Notes: generated by a model from the sequence alone, not told the origin. Positions 48,459-60,319 are shown, counted from the stretch's first letter. The stretch is DNA of 64,000 nucleotides from Cupriavidus pinatubonensis (GCF_019602855.1 NZ_CP080767.1:2356001-2420000), one strand, 5' to 3'. Numbers and translations are program-made.

Positions 48459-48471
48459 TCGATTCTCCATC

Positions 48472-48906
48472 ATGACCACCAGCAGCCGGTTCGCCGTCGC
48501 CGTCCATATCCTGACCTTGCTGGCCAGCGCCAGCGAGCCGCTGCCGTCATCGCTGATTGCCGGCAGCGTGGGGACCAATCCGGCATTGATCCGGAGGCTG
48601 ATCGGCCAGCTTGCCGAAGCGGGACTCGTCACCAGCATCATGGGCAGTACCGGGGGCTCTACACTGAGCCGCCCCGCTGAACGTATTACCCTGCTGGACG
48701 TATTCCGCGCGGTCGAGACGACGGCGCTGATTACCCTGCACCAGAGCGCGCCCAATCCGGCGTGCATGGTTGGCAGGGAAATCACCGGAGCGTTGCGACA
48801 GGTGGCGGACCGCGCCCAATCCGCGATGGATAATGCCCTGGCCGAAATCACGATTGCGAGCATGCTCGCCGATGTCGAGCGCGCTGCGCAGCGTCGTAAG
48901 CGCTGA
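48472..48906 (+). CDS. Rrf2-family transcriptional regulator (YwnA type)
   Basis: A 144-aa winged-helix regulator. The HTH lies at about residues 22-55 (PLPSSLIAGSVGTNPALIRR), then the wing GLVTSIMGSTGGSTLSRP and a dimerisation helix. Only one cysteine is present (Cys98 in NPACMVG), so it lacks the three-Cys cluster of IscR and NsrR; it resembles the YwnA-type group with a single Cys at this place, which may sense oxidants or electrophiles. It lies 106 bp before the NAD(P)-binding protein gene and both carry the same upstream palindrome. Confidence 0.88.
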   Translation: MTTSSRFAVAVHILTLLASASEPLPSSLIAGSVGTNPALIRRLIGQLAEAGLVTSIMGSTGGSTLSRPAERITLLDVFRAVETTALITLHQSAPNPACMVGREITGALRQVADRAQSAMDNALAEITIASMLADVERAAQRRKR

Positions 48907-48919
48907 AATTTTTTTTACC

Positions 48920-48950
48920 CCGATATGTAACTGAAGTAGTTTCATATCGG
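48920..48950. promoter_or_regulatory. Rrf2 operator B (upstream of the NAD(P)-binding protein gene)
   Basis: Arms CCGATATGTAACT (48920-48932) and AGTTTCATATCGG (48938-48950) are complementary at 12 of 13 positions around GAAGT. The core matches operator A: the same ATrTGTAACT half, N5 centre and rGTTTCAyAT half. Confidence 0.82.
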
Positions 48951-49012
48951 AGCCTCCACGCCAAACACGTGGCAACCGCTAACCCGATTTCATCCTGACT
49001 TAAGGAGCAACC

Positions 49013-49624
49013 ATGAATATCGCCATCATCGGCGCCACGGGCCGCGTCGGCACCCGCCTGATCGACGAAGCGCTGCGCCGCGGCCACCACGTCACCGCAC
49101 TGGCCCGCACGGTCAGCCGCCTGCCGGCACGAGAAGGACTGGCCACGCACGATATCGACGCTACCGACAGCCAGGCGCTCGCCGCAGCGCTGGCCGGCCA
49201 CAATGTGGCCATCAGCACCGCCCGATTCGAACAGCTTAACGCGCAGCAGGTCGTGGGGCCGGTCAAGGCCGCAGGCGTGCCGCGCCTGCTTGTGGTGGGC
49301 GGCGCAGGCAGCCTGTTCGTGGCGCCTGGCAGCCAACTCGTCGATACACCGGGATTTCCGGCCGCATACAAGAGTGAGGCATCCGCGGGACGCGACTTCC
49401 TCAATGCACTGAGCGGAGAATCGGATCTGGACTGGACGTTCTTGTCGCCGTCCGCCCTGTTCGAGCCGGGCCAGCGCACCGGCAAATACCGTGCAGGCAA
49501 GGATCAACTGCTGGCGGATGCCGCCGGCAAGAGCTGGATCTCGATGGAAGACTACGCGATTGCGATGCTCGATGAGATCGAGCAGCCGGCGCATCCGCGC
49601 CAGCGCTTCACCGTCGGCTACTGA
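49013..49624 (+). CDS. NAD(P)-binding Rossmann-fold protein (NmrA/YwnB-like)
   Basis: A 203-aa cytosolic protein. The N-terminal GATGRVG nucleotide motif (MNIAIIGATGRVGTRLIDEAL) and the extended-SDR layout (LDWTFLSPSALFEPGQRTG) place it with the atypical SDR/NmrA-like proteins, close to YwnB. GAGCAACC precedes the ATG. It is controlled with the Rrf2 gene upstream, by inference from the shared operator. Its substrate is unknown; roles in quinone or aldehyde stress are suggested for other Rrf2-linked members. Confidence 0.86.
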   Translation: MNIAIIGATGRVGTRLIDEALRRGHHVTALARTVSRLPAREGLATHDIDATDSQALAAALAGHNVAISTARFEQLNAQQVVGPVKAAGVPRLLVVGGAGSLFVAPGSQLVDTPGFPAAYKSEASAGRDFLNALSGESDLDWTFLSPSALFEPGQRTGKYRAGKDQLLADAAGKSWISMEDYAIAMLDEIEQPAHPRQRFTVGY

Positions 49625-49638
49625 CGCCGATGGTGGAC

Positions 49639-49662
49639 GGCCCCGGCGTGGGGCCGCCCTTT
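49639..49662. terminator. Probable terminator between NAD(P)-binding and phosphoribosyltransferase genes
   Basis: GGCCCC / GGGGCC stem with a GGCGT loop, then GCCCTTT. Short T tract, so moderate support. Confidence 0.5.
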
Positions 49663-49678
49663 GACACGATAGCGCGCG

Positions 49679-50248
49679 TTAAGCTTGCGCGCTGTCCTGT
49701 CCGTCCTGCGAGCGCTTTCCGCGCTTGAGCCAGGCAGACAGGTTGTGCGGACGCAGCGTGTCGTATTCCTCGAACGGCTGGTGGATCCACGGATTCGAGG
49801 GCAGGAACGTCACGTGGTAGTCCGGCTGCACCTTGGAGCAGGCCTTGTACCACAGCACGGCCGAACGGACTTCCGTCACTGCGGGATAGCGCTCCCGTAG
49901 ATGGCGTCCCACGCGCTCGAGCGTCACGCCCGAATCGACGAGGTCGTCGACCAGCAGAATCTTGCCGGTCAGCTCGCCGCGCGTCATGGTGATGTACTGC
50001 GCGATATCGAGATCGCCCTGCTGCGTACCTGCCGCCTCGCGATAGCTGCTGGTGGCCAGAATGGCCAGCGGCACATCGAAGATGCGGGACATCTGGTCAC
50101 CCACGCGCAAGCCGCCACGGGCAAGGCACAGGATCTTGTCGAATTTCCAGCCCGATTCATGCACGTTCAGCGACAGGCGTGCTACCAGGCGATGGTACTC
50201 ATCCCAGGATACCCACAGGTTCTCGTCGTCGTTCGTTGGCTGATTCAT
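49679..50248 (-). CDS. Purine phosphoribosyltransferase (Gpt/Hpt type)
   Basis: A 189-aa type I phosphoribosyltransferase, probably for xanthine, guanine or hypoxanthine salvage. The PRPP loop is ILLVDDLVDSGVTLE (about 97-111); LCLARGGLRVGDQMSRIF is the N-terminal loop. Base specificity cannot be read from the sequence. It lies downstream of purA on the same strand, consistent with purine salvage. Confidence 0.88.
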   Translation of the reverse strand: MNQPTNDDENLWVSWDEYHRLVARLSLNVHESGWKFDKILCLARGGLRVGDQMSRIFDVPLAILATSSYREAAGTQQGDLDIAQYITMTRGELTGKILLVDDLVDSGVTLERVGRHLRERYPAVTEVRSAVLWYKACSKVQPDYHVTFLPSNPWIHQPFEEYDTLRPHNLSAWLKRGKRSQDGQDSAQA

Positions 50249-50377
50249 GATTTGCTCTTTCTGCTTTCTGTCTTCTGGTCGGTTGACCGATATAGTTCGG
50301 CCCGCATGCGCGGGCCGATTTGTTCTTGCCAGCCGCAGCGCTTGTGGCGCGCGGCCGTTGCAACGTTGTACGCCGGA

Positions 50378-51736
<1,359 letters not shown>

Positions 51737-51805
51737 TTAAAAACGTATTCTACTCTTGTTACCGGTCGATTCCCGCTTTTTGGGGCAACCACCCGGCGGC
51801 AAGTC

Positions 51806-52957
51806 CTAGCGAGGCGCGACGACCCAGCCTGCTTCCTGGCGTACGAGTTGCCGGTCACAGTTGAATTCGTCGAGTTCCTTGGTGTGGCCGGGCAGCGACT
51901 GGATCACAATCTCCCCGGCTGCACGCAATGCCACAATGGCCGCGCGAAGCGCCGGATCGGCGTCCCACGGCGCGAATATTGCCTGAGCGCGCACTTCGAT
52001 CGGCGACAAGGCGGCAACTTCGCGCAAATCCAGCGAAAACCCGGTTGCCGGACGCGCACGGCCGAATGCTTCACCGACCTTGTCATAGCGGCCGCCACGC
52101 GCCACGTAATTCGGCAAACCTGCCACGTACGCCGCGAACATCACGCCGCTGTGATAGTGGTAACCACGCAAATCGGACAGGTCGATATTGATGCTGGCCC
52201 CGCGCACCTGCGTGGCAAGTGCGACCAATTCATCGAGCGCACGGCCGATCGCCGGGCTGGCGGGCAGTGTCGCCCGCGCGCGGTCGATGACCTCCACGCC
52301 GCCATACAGCGTCGGCAGCGCCAACAGCGCATCGCGCTCGGTCTGCGGCATGCCCTGCGTAATCTCGCGCAGCGCCGAGACATCCTTGGTCTCCAGCGCT
52401 GCGAACAGCGCGTCCTCGATCCGGCGGATCGATGGCAGGCCGTCCAGCAGTGCCTCCAGGATGCCGGCATGGCACAGGTCGATGCGGATATCCGACAGCC
52501 CAGCAGCTTGCAGCGCGGCCAGCATCAGCTCCTGAATTTCGACATCGGCTTCCAGGCCGGCGTGGCCATAGATCTCGGCCCCAACCTGAATCGGCTCGCG
52601 CGTTGCGTGGAAGCCGGCCGGGCGCGCATGCAGGACGTTGCCGGCATAGCACAGGCGGGTCACGCCGGGGCGGTTCAGCAGGTGCGCATCGATACGGGCA
52701 ACCTGCGGCGTGATGTCGGCGCGCAGGCCCATCGTGCGGCCCGACAACTGGTCCACGAGCTTGAGCGTGCGCAAGTCCAGGTCATGCCCGGTCCCTGTCA
52801 GCAGCGACTCGAGGTATTCCAGCATCGGCGGCATGACCAGCTCATAGCCGTAGGTGCGGAACAAGTCCAGCATGCGGCGGCGCAATTCCTCGATCTTGCG
52901 GGCCTCCGACGGCAGCACGTCGGCAATGTTTTCTGGCAGCAGCCAATGGTTGGACAT
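51806..52957 (-). CDS. hisZ: ATP phosphoribosyltransferase regulatory subunit HisZ
   Basis: A 383-aa HisRS paralogue needed by the short form of HisG for the first step of histidine synthesis. The class II synthetase-like fold is seen ([42 protein letters not shown]), but catalytic tRNA-charging motifs are degraded: in place of the HisRS RGLDYY motif there is RGYHYHSG. hisG is not in the window. The real histidyl-tRNA synthetase is hisS at 61063-62433. Start at MSNHWLLPE. Confidence 0.93.
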   Translation of the reverse strand: MSNHWLLPENIADVLPSEARKIEELRRRMLDLFRTYGYELVMPPMLEYLESLLTGTGHDLDLRTLKLVDQLSGRTMGLRADITPQVARIDAHLLNRPGVTRLCYAGNVLHARPAGFHATREPIQVGAEIYGHAGLEADVEIQELMLAALQAAGLSDIRIDLCHAGILEALLDGLPSIRRIEDALFAALETKDVSALREITQGMPQTERDALLALPTLYGGVEVIDRARATLPASPAIGRALDELVALATQVRGASINIDLSDLRGYHYHSGVMFAAYVAGLPNYVARGGRYDKVGEAFGRARPATGFSLDLREVAALSPIEVRAQAIFAPWDADPALRAAIVALRAAGEIVIQSLPGHTKELDEFNCDRQLVRQEAGWVVAPR

Positions 52958-53072
52958 GATGAATCTCTTCTCTGTATGACACGTTTGCGGGCAGGCCTGG
53001 CCTGCACACCCGGCGAGTCCGGTATCGGCCAGCGCGTCCGCGCCGTCACTTCCGGTGCAGACCTCCAGCCGG

Positions 53073-53100
53073 ACAAAACCCCGGCAAGCCGGGGTTTTGT
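53073..53100. terminator. Strong hairpin between hflC and hisZ
   Basis: A perfect 13-bp inverted repeat ACAAAACCCCGGC and its complement with a 2-nt centre. The A/T ends make it act in either direction; on the minus strand it ends the hflX/hflKC transcript and separates it from hisZ. Confidence 0.85.
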
Positions 53101-53127
53101 CATCTCGCCACAAATTCCGCGGTCTCG

Positions 53128-54039
53128 CTAGCGCCGCCCTCCGGACGCGCCGCTTGCCGCCGGCGCCGCAGCGCCACCGCTTGATCGCATGTAGCGGAAG
53201 AAGTCCGAGTTCGGCTCCAGCACCATGATGTCGCGCTTGTCGCGGAAGGTATTGCGATATGCCTCCATGCTGCGCCAGAACTGCGCGAACTGGGGATCCT
53301 TGCCGAAGGCATCGGCATAGATCTGCGAAGACTTCGCATCGCCCTCTCCCTTGATTACCTGGGCGTCGCGATAGGCTTCGGCCAGCACCACTTCGCGCTG
53401 GCGGTCCGCATCGGCGCGGATCTTTTCGCCTTCCGCGGCACCCGTCGAGCGCAATTCGTTAGCCACGCGCTTGCGCTCGGCTTCCATGCGGCGGTACACC
53501 GATTCACTGATGGCCGGCAGCAGGTCCACGCGCTTGAGGCGCACGTCCAGGATCTCGACCCCGACCGACTGCGCATACTCCGACATGCCGGCGCGGATAT
53601 TCTGCATAACCTTCTCGCGCTCGCCGGCGACCACGTCAGCCACGGTGCGCTTGCCGAACTCTTCGCGCGCGACGGCATCAATACGCTGCGTCATGCGGTC
53701 CTGAGCGCTGCGCACATTGCCGCCGAACGCGACGTAGAACTTGCGCGGATCAGTGATGCGCCATTTGACGAACCAGTCCACCACCATGCTCTTCTTTTCA
53801 GCGGTCAGGAAGCGCTCGCTGGCGGCCACGTCGATGGTCTGCAGGCGGCGGTCCATGAACACCACGTTCTGCAGCGGCGGCGGCAACTTGAAGTGCAGGC
53901 CCGGCTCGCGCACCACCTGCTTGATCTCGCCGAAGGCGAACACCACGGCGTACTGGCGCTGATCCACGACGAACATCATCGAAGACACCACGGCGAGCAC
54001 GATGAAAGCGCCGATCGCAAAGGAAATCAGTCGGTTCAT
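53128..54039 (-). CDS. hflC: FtsH-modulating membrane protein HflC
   Basis: A 303-aa SPFH/band-7 protein with one N-terminal helix (about residues 7-25). It forms with HflK a large periplasmic cage around FtsH. SPFH features are clear ([54 protein letters not shown]). The C-terminal tail is Ser/Gly/Ala-rich. Start at [12 protein letters not shown]; it follows hflK with a 10-bp gap. Confidence 0.96.
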   Translation of the reverse strand: MNRLISFAIGAFIVLAVVSSMMFVVDQRQYAVVFAFGEIKQVVREPGLHFKLPPPLQNVVFMDRRLQTIDVAASERFLTAEKKSMVVDWFVKWRITDPRKFYVAFGGNVRSAQDRMTQRIDAVAREEFGKRTVADVVAGEREKVMQNIRAGMSEYAQSVGVEILDVRLKRVDLLPAISESVYRRMEAERKRVANELRSTGAAEGEKIRADADRQREVVLAEAYRDAQVIKGEGDAKSSQIYADAFGKDPQFAQFWRSMEAYRNTFRDKRDIMVLEPNSDFFRYMRSSGGAAAPAASGASGGRR

Positions 54040-54049
54040 GACGGTCTCC

Positions 54050-55423
54050 TCAGCGCGAATCGCGGTCACGGTTGCGCAGGGATTCGCGCGACCGGTTGTC
54101 GCCGGGGGAATCCTGCGTGGGCGCTGGCGTGCCGGCACCGCTGGCCGGCTGCGACGGCGTCTGCGCGCCGCGGCCATCGGCCTGACTCTGCGCCATCAGC
54201 TTGTCGAGCGGAAGATAAAGCAGGTTGCTGCCCTGGCGGGCATCCACCAGTATCTTGTTCGAATTGGCGTAGATCTGCTGCATGGTTTCGATATAGATGC
54301 GGTCGCGCGTCACCTGCGGCGCCTTGGCGTATTCGCCCTGCACCGAACGGAAGCGCGAAGCGTCGCCCTCGGCCTGTGCCACCACGCGCGCACGATAGGC
54401 CTCGGCTTCTTCCTTCAAGCGCGCCGCCGTACCCTTGGCGCGCGGAATTACGTCATTGGCGTAAGCCTGCCCTTCGCTGATCGCACGCTCGCGATCCTGG
54501 CTGGCCTTGTTCACGTCGTCGAACGCGGCCTGTACCTGCTCGGGTGGCTGCACGCTCTGCACGTTCACCGAGATCACGCGAATACCGGTCTTGTAGGCAG
54601 ACAGGATCGACTGGATCGACTTGGCCAGACCTTGCGCAATCTGCTCGCGGTTCTCGTAAAGCACCGCATCCATCTTGTTGCGGCCGACGATCTCGCGCAC
54701 CGAAGTCTCGGCAGCCTGCGTCACGAGCTCTTCATCGCCACCGCGGTCGGTCTTGTTGAAGAACAGGAATTCGCTTGCATCCTGAATGGCGTACTGCACC
54801 GTGAAGCGGACATCGATGATGTTCTCGTCCTGCGTCAACATCGACGAGTCCTTCAGGTTGCTGTCCTTGATGGAAGTGGAGCGCCCCACTTCCACCGAAC
54901 GCACGGCCGACAGGTTGACGACCTCCGCCGACTGGATCGGCCAGGGCAGGCGCCAGTTGATGCCGGGGCCGGTCGAATACTTGAACTTGCCGAACTGCAG
55001 GATCACGGCCGTCTGGCCTTCCTGCACCATGAAGAAACCACTGGCCAGCCAGATGCCGACGATCGCGGCTGCGACGACGCCCACGCCCACGCCTGAGCTC
55101 TTGCCCGGCGTCCGCGGTCCGCCAAATCCCTGGTTGTTGCCGCCACCGTTTTCCTTGCGGCCAAGCAGCCCGTTCAGGCGCCGGTTGAAGTCGCGCCAGA
55201 GCTCGTCGAGGTCAGGCGGGCCATCCTGCGGACGCTGGTTCTGCTGACGGTTCCCGTCCCGGTCGTTCGCGCGGCCGTCCTTGTCTTCCTCGTCCTGGCC
55301 ATCGCGTCCCCAGCGGGGATCGTTCAGCGAGAAAATTGCGCGCAGGCGCTGCCATCCCGCACGCAGCGGAAATCGGCCGCCCGGGGTCAGGCTCGATTCA
55401 GGATTCCGGGAGAACTGGGGCAT
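54050..55423 (-). CDS. hflK: FtsH-modulating membrane protein HflK
   Basis: A 457-aa SPFH-domain protein and HflC partner. A long cytosolic N-terminus, rich in Asp, Arg, Gly and Asn, is followed by one helix (about 110-130, GVGVVAAAIVGIWLASGFFMV), the SPFH domain and coiled coils (AARLKEEAEAYRARVVAQAEG). The C-tail is Pro/Ser/Arg-rich and disordered. Start at MPQFSRNPESSL; MHFMPQ three codons upstream is an alternative. Together with hflX and hflC it is a usual downstream neighbour of hfq. Confidence 0.95.
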   Translation of the reverse strand: MPQFSRNPESSLTPGGRFPLRAGWQRLRAIFSLNDPRWGRDGQDEEDKDGRANDRDGNRQQNQRPQDGPPDLDELWRDFNRRLNGLLGRKENGGGNNQGFGGPRTPGKSSGVGVGVVAAAIVGIWLASGFFMVQEGQTAVILQFGKFKYSTGPGINWRLPWPIQSAEVVNLSAVRSVEVGRSTSIKDSNLKDSSMLTQDENIIDVRFTVQYAIQDASEFLFFNKTDRGGDEELVTQAAETSVREIVGRNKMDAVLYENREQIAQGLAKSIQSILSAYKTGIRVISVNVQSVQPPEQVQAAFDDVNKASQDRERAISEGQAYANDVIPRAKGTAARLKEEAEAYRARVVAQAEGDASRFRSVQGEYAKAPQVTRDRIYIETMQQIYANSNKILVDARQGSNLLYLPLDKLMAQSQADGRGAQTPSQPASGAGTPAPTQDSPGDNRSRESLRNRDRDSR

Positions 55424-55527
55424 GAAGTGCACGGGTCCGGGAAGTTTGTAACAGGGGGATTCTAGCAGTCATCTGCGCCACTTTTGGCCAATGCGCGTAA
55501 TCCGGCCGCGAATCTCGCCGAAAAGGA

Positions 55528-56772
55528 TCAGGACGGGCGGCGATCTTCGCGATCATCGTGACCCTCGCGCTCATCCCATTCAAACTCCTCGTCGTCCAAG
55601 CGCGGCCCCTGCTCCGCCAGCCGTGGATCAAACGGTGCCGGCTCGGGCGGACGGCTCGCAAGCCATTGCGCGACCTCGACGATCGACTGCCGCAACGCAT
55701 CCAGGCCAATGCCCTCGCGCGCACTGAGGAACACCCGCGTCGGAACGCCCTCCTCGTCACGCTCCACACGCACGCCCTGCTCGAGCAGTTCCGGCGCAGC
55801 ATCGATCTTGTTCATCACGATGATCTGCGGGATGCCGGACGCTTCGATTTCCGCCAGCACACGGTTGACCTGTTCGATCTGCTCATGCCGCACGGGGCTA
55901 GACGCATCGACGACATGCAACAGCAGGTCGGCATGCACAGTTTCGTCCAGCGTTGCGCGGAACGCCTCGACCAGTTGCGTCGGCAGGTCACGGATGAAGC
56001 CGACCGTGTCCGACAGCACCACATTGCCAAGCCCGTCCAGGAACATCCGGCGCGAGGTCGTATCAAGCGTCGCGAAAAGCTGGTTGGCCGCGTACGCGCC
56101 GGCCTTGGTCAACGCATTGAACAGCGTCGACTTGCCCGCATTGGTATAGCCCACCAGCGAAATGCTCAAGGTGTCGTTGCGCGCGCGGGCGCGCCGCTGC
56201 GTGCGGTGCTGCCGCTGCAGCCGGGCAAGGTCGGACTTCAGCCGCTTGGCCCGGTCATCCAGCATGCGTCGGTCCAGTTCGAGCTGGCGTTCGCCCGGGC
56301 CGCCCCGCATGCCGATACCGCCCTTCTGCCGCTCCAGGTGGCTCCACGCACGGACCAGGCGTGATGCCTGGTACTGAACCTGCGCCAGCTCCACCTGCAC
56401 CTTGCCCACGTGGCTCTGGGCACGCTGCGCGAAGATGTCCAGGATCAGGCCGGTACGGTCAATCACATGGCGCTGCAAGAAGCGTTCGAGGTTACGTTGC
56501 TGTGCCGGGCTCAGGGCATGGTTGAACACCACGATATCGGCATCCAGCGCGTCCGCCGCTTCCCGCAGCTCTTCGGCCTTGCCCGAGCCGATGAACAGCG
56601 CCGGGTCCGGGCGCGAACGTTTGCCGGTCAGTGTATGCACCGGCATGGAGCCGGCAGTGGTGGTCAGCAAGGCAAGCTCGCTCAGGCTTTCCTGGAAATC
56701 GTGCTTGCCGAAATCCACGCCAACGAGAATGGCACGCGACGGTTCGGTGTTGGAGGTAGCTCTGGGATCCAA
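55528..56772 (-). CDS. hflX: GTPase HflX
   Basis: A 414-aa ribosome-associated GTPase that rescues or splits stalled ribosomes. The HflX N-terminal domain (RAILVGVDFG..., GSGKAEELREAADALDADIVVFNHAL), the linker GGIGMRGGPGERQLELDRR, and the G domain GYTNAGKSTLFNALT, DTVGFIRDLP, NKID are present. The C-terminus is acidic. The start is uncertain: no ATG or GTG lies close upstream of the conserved region except a distant ATG at 56985, so TTG at 56772 (MDPRATSNTEPSRAI) is chosen. It is upstream of hflKC and 278 bp downstream of hfq. Confidence 0.93.
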   Translation of the reverse strand: MDPRATSNTEPSRAILVGVDFGKHDFQESLSELALLTTTAGSMPVHTLTGKRSRPDPALFIGSGKAEELREAADALDADIVVFNHALSPAQQRNLERFLQRHVIDRTGLILDIFAQRAQSHVGKVQVELAQVQYQASRLVRAWSHLERQKGGIGMRGGPGERQLELDRRMLDDRAKRLKSDLARLQRQHRTQRRARARNDTLSISLVGYTNAGKSTLFNALTKAGAYAANQLFATLDTTSRRMFLDGLGNVVLSDTVGFIRDLPTQLVEAFRATLDETVHADLLLHVVDASSPVRHEQIEQVNRVLAEIEASGIPQIIVMNKIDAAPELLEQGVRVERDEEGVPTRVFLSAREGIGLDALRQSIVEVAQWLASRPPEPAPFDPRLAEQGPRLDDEEFEWDEREGHDDREDRRPS

Positions 56773-57050
56773 GCGGGGGGCGCTACGCGCGAAGTGAGAC
56801 GGTTTGGGGAGATGTCCGGATATGAGCCGGACAGAAGGCCGGACGTGTCCCGGTTCAGCGGGACGGGAGCGGGCCTGCACAGGCGCGCGCTCCCTTGCGC
56901 AATTGCGGCGTGGGGACAGCTGGCAGCCGTTCCGGTTCACCGCATGCCGGCCGCACTTGCGAACCGGCGACCGGCACCGCGGCAACGCCGGCTGGCATTG
57001 GCACGATGTCGGCTGGCAGAGGCCGCAAGCCGTTGCGGCCGGCAGGAAAA

Positions 57051-57290
57051 TCAGCCCTCGGCGGAATCATCCACGCGGAAATTGACCGCGCGAGCCGGGA
57101 CGACGGTGGAAATCGCATGCTTGTAGACCATCTGCGTCACGGTGTTACGCAGGAGCACGACATATTGGTCGAACGATTCGATATTGCCTTGCAGCTTGAT
57201 GCCATTGACCAGATAGATGGAAACCGGCACGTGCTCTTTGCGCAGCGCGTTCAGGAACGGGTCTTGTAGCAGTTGCCCTTTGTTGCTCAT
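57051..57290 (-). CDS. hfq: RNA chaperone Hfq
   Basis: A 79-aa Sm-like hexameric RNA chaperone for small RNA-mRNA pairing. The Sm1 and Sm2 motifs are complete: [40 protein letters not shown], and [10 protein letters not shown]. The C-terminal tail is short (about 15 residues), as in beta-proteobacteria. Start at [11 protein letters not shown]; an in-frame ATG further upstream (57350) is not conserved. Confidence 0.98.
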
Positions 57291-57498
57291 GGCACACTCC
57301 AAATTTATAGGTTTAGTGGTGAATAATGGGGACGGAAGTCCCCGGTTCAAGTCAATCGGCGCAAGCTCGCGCCAGAAAAAAGATCAAAAACGGTACCAAG
57401 CTGCATCAGCGTGCAGAGAACCCCTGCTACCGCAAATTTAGCCGCAGTTCCAAACGAACGCAAACGAAAACTTGCCGCGCCAGGCACCCGCCAGGACC

Positions 57499-58842
57499 TC
57501 AGTCCTTCGAGTCCGCATACGGGTTTTTGTTCGTACGAAATTCGATGCGAAGCGGTGTCCCCTTCAGTTTGAACGCCGCGCGGTAGCGGTTCTCGAGATA
57601 ACGCCGGTAGGTCTCGGAAACGGACGACAAGGCGTTGCCGTGGATCACGATGATCGGCGGGTTGGAGCCACCCTGGTGCGCGTAGCGCAGCTTCGGCCGC
57701 GACACGCCGGCGCGCTTGGGCTGCTGGAATTCCACGGCCTCCTGTAGCACCCGCGTGAGCTGCGGCGTGGGCAGCTTGACCATGGCCGCGGCATACGCAT
57801 CGTCCACGGAACGCATCAGCGCACCGATGCCTGTGCGTTCCCGCGCAGACACGAAATGGAAATTGGCGAAGCTCAGGAATTGCAGCTTGCGCTCGAGATC
57901 GTGCTTGATGCGATCGCGGGTATGGCCGTCGAGGCCATCCCATTTGTTGACACCGACTACAAGGGCACGGCCGGATTCGACGATGAAACCGGCAATATGC
58001 GCGTCCTGGTCGGAAATATCCTGCTGCGCATCAAGCAGCAGGATCACGACATTGGCGTCGGCGATCGACTGCAGCGTTTTGACCACCGAAAACTTCTCGA
58101 TTGCCTCGAACACTTTGCCCCGGCGCCGCAGGCCCGCGGTGTCGATCAGCGTGTACGGCTTGCCGCCGCGCTCGAACTCCACGTAGATCGCGTCGCGCGT
58201 GGTGCCAGGCATGTCGAACGCAATCACGCGCTCTTCGCCGATCAGCGTATTGACCAGCGTCGACTTGCCGACGTTGGGGCGGCCAACGATGGCGATCTTC
58301 ACGCCCTTGCCACTGTCCGCGTCTTCCTCGGCCAGCTCCGGACGCTCCTGGACAGCCAGCTCCAGCGCCTCGTCCACGAGCTCTCGAACGCCGTCGCCGT
58401 GCGCGGCCGAAATCGCGTACGGATCGCCCATGCCAAGTTCATAGAAATCGGCGGCGACCGAGGTGTACTTCATGCCCTCGGCCTTGTTGACCGCGAGCAT
58501 CACGCGCCGACCCGTCTTGCGCAGGTAGTCTGCAATGGCGCGGTCCTGCGGGGCCAGGCCCAGCCTGCCATCGACAATGAAGATGACAACGTCCGCCTCG
58601 ACCACGGCTTGCTTGGTCTGCTTGGCCATCTCGGCGACGATGCCTTCCTTGACCACCGGCTCGAAGCCGCCGGTATCGATGGCAATGAACGGACGATCGC
58701 CGATACGACCCTCTCCGTAGTGGCGGTCGCGCGTCAGGCCCGGCAGGTCGGCGACGAGTGCGTCGCGTGAGCGGGTCATGCGGTTAAATAGCGTCGACTT
58801 CCCGACGTTCGGGCGGCCGACAAGTGCAATAACTGGTTTCAT
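57499..58842 (-). CDS. der: Ribosome assembly GTPase Der (EngA)
   Basis: A 447-aa protein with two tandem G domains and a C-terminal KH-like domain, required for 50S subunit assembly. The P-loops are [12 protein letters not shown] at 9-20 and [12 protein letters not shown] near 180; both have DTAG/DTGG and NKAE/NKWD motifs. The start [14 protein letters not shown] is used. It lies between bamB and hfq on the same strand. Confidence 0.97.
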   Translation of the reverse strand: MKPVIALVGRPNVGKSTLFNRMTRSRDALVADLPGLTRDRHYGEGRIGDRPFIAIDTGGFEPVVKEGIVAEMAKQTKQAVVEADVVIFIVDGRLGLAPQDRAIADYLRKTGRRVMLAVNKAEGMKYTSVAADFYELGMGDPYAISAAHGDGVRELVDEALELAVQERPELAEEDADSGKGVKIAIVGRPNVGKSTLVNTLIGEERVIAFDMPGTTRDAIYVEFERGGKPYTLIDTAGLRRRGKVFEAIEKFSVVKTLQSIADANVVILLLDAQQDISDQDAHIAGFIVESGRALVVGVNKWDGLDGHTRDRIKHDLERKLQFLSFANFHFVSARERTGIGALMRSVDDAYAAAMVKLPTPQLTRVLQEAVEFQQPKRAGVSRPKLRYAHQGGSNPPIIVIHGNALSSVSETYRRYLENRYRAAFKLKGTPLRIEFRTNKNPYADSKD

Positions 58843-59086
58843 GCAATAAACGGAAACGGGGGCCGGCACCTGCCGTCCCCCTGGAACTCCGGAGTCAGTT
58901 GATCCTACGGCGCCTTATGCAAAATATGCATGGCCAGCCGCTTATCCTGTCGGGCGGAACTGGCGCCAAGCCCGTCCCGCATTTCGCCGCACGACCAGGG
59001 ATCATGCTACCGGAATTGCGCCGCCCGTACCGACAGGTGTACGGGCAGTCGCTGCCTCATTGACGCTTCAGTGGCTCATCGTCGGC

Positions 59087-60265
59087 TCAGCCCGGCACAT
59101 AGCCGTAGACATCGCCGTCGCGCGTCTGGACAACCATGGTTTGCCCCGCCACAACCGGCGCAGCGCTGATGGCGCTGCCATCGGTCTTCATGCGCGCCAC
59201 CACCGTGCCGTCCTCCCGCGAGAGGAAATGCACATAGCCTTCGAAGTCGCCCATCACCACCGAACGGCCCAGTACCAGCGGCGCGCCGAGCCGTCGATAG
59301 CGCAGTTCGTTGTTCTTCCAGCGCTCGTTGCCATTCTGGCGATCGAACGCGAACACCACCGACTGCTCGTCGCTGGCATAGATCGCATTGTCATCCTGCG
59401 CCGGGCCGGACGGCGACGAAAAATCCTTGCCCCACTGCGGCTGGCCATTGGCCAGCTCCAGGCAGGCCACGCGGCCCTGGAAGGTGGTCGCGCATACCTG
59501 GCGGCCGCTCACCATGGGCTGGCCGGTCACGTCGTTCAGGCGCTCGATTTCCGACACGCCCTTCGGATAGGAAACCGCGCTTTCCCAGCGCAGCACGCCG
59601 TTGGCCGGCGTCAGGACGCCCAGCTTGCCGCCGGGGAAGCCCATCACGATGCCGTCGCCGGCGAAGACCATGCCCATGGCCGCACGCAGGTTCAGCGGCG
59701 TCTGCGAACGCTGGTAGATCCAGCGGCGCTCACCAGTTTGGGCGTCCAGTGCGAGCACCCGGGTATCGGTCGTCCGCACTACCACGATGCCATTGCCGAC
59801 CAGCGGCGCCGACAGGACTTCACCGTTGACCTGCTTCTTCCAGATCTGCTTGCCGCTGGTGTCAAACGCGTAGACGGCACCCTTCTCGCCCGCCACCGCC
59901 GTCACCGAGCCATCGCTGCCCGGACCGGTGGTGATGTCGACGTCGGTCTTGGCCTTCCACAGCGTCCGGCCGGTTGCGCCGTCCAGCGCCATGATGGTGC
60001 CGTTGTTGGCCGACACATACACGTTGTTGCCCGCCGCGGCCGGCTGCAGCGCATACGGCCCGCTCTTGCCGACGTCCGCCTTCCACGCCTGGCGCACGGA
60101 CAGCGTCGCCGACACCGGCTTCAGTTCGGCCGGCGGATGCTTGTTCTCCTTGCTGAACAGCGAGCAGCCGCCCAGGGCCACAAGGCAGGCGCCGGCGACG
60201 AGCGCACGGGCAATCTTGCGGTGGGACTGGCCTTGTTGTTCGGCACCGGAAAGCATGAACGTCAT
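59087..60265 (-). CDS. bamB: Outer membrane protein assembly factor BamB
   Basis: A 392-aa periplasmic lipoprotein of the BAM complex. The signal peptide ends in the lipobox ALGGC with Cys34 as lipidation site. Eight-bladed PQQ-type beta-propeller repeats follow (for example [57 protein letters not shown]). ATG at 60265 ([10 protein letters not shown]) is used; ATG at 60256 would also keep the signal. It is 54 bp after yfgM. Confidence 0.95.
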   Translation of the reverse strand: MTFMLSGAEQQGQSHRKIARALVAGACLVALGGCSLFSKENKHPPAELKPVSATLSVRQAWKADVGKSGPYALQPAAAGNNVYVSANNGTIMALDGATGRTLWKAKTDVDITTGPGSDGSVTAVAGEKGAVYAFDTSGKQIWKKQVNGEVLSAPLVGNGIVVVRTTDTRVLALDAQTGERRWIYQRSQTPLNLRAAMGMVFAGDGIVMGFPGGKLGVLTPANGVLRWESAVSYPKGVSEIERLNDVTGQPMVSGRQVCATTFQGRVACLELANGQPQWGKDFSSPSGPAQDDNAIYASDEQSVVFAFDRQNGNERWKNNELRYRRLGAPLVLGRSVVMGDFEGYVHFLSREDGTVVARMKTDGSAISAAPVVAGQTMVVQTRDGDVYGYVPG

Positions 60266-60319
60266 AGGGTTCGAATCCTGGATTGGGTTATGGCGGATGT
60301 CCTTCACGTGCAGCGGCGA

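Larger units (their letters stand above)
48156..48471. other. 316-bp gap between tRNA-Leu and the Rrf2 gene
   Basis: Apart from the tRNA terminator and the palindromic operator at 48434-48458 I see nothing functional. A minus-strand open frame across it reads into the tRNA complement and gives GEDSNLH, a known false-ORF signature. Confidence 0.6.
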
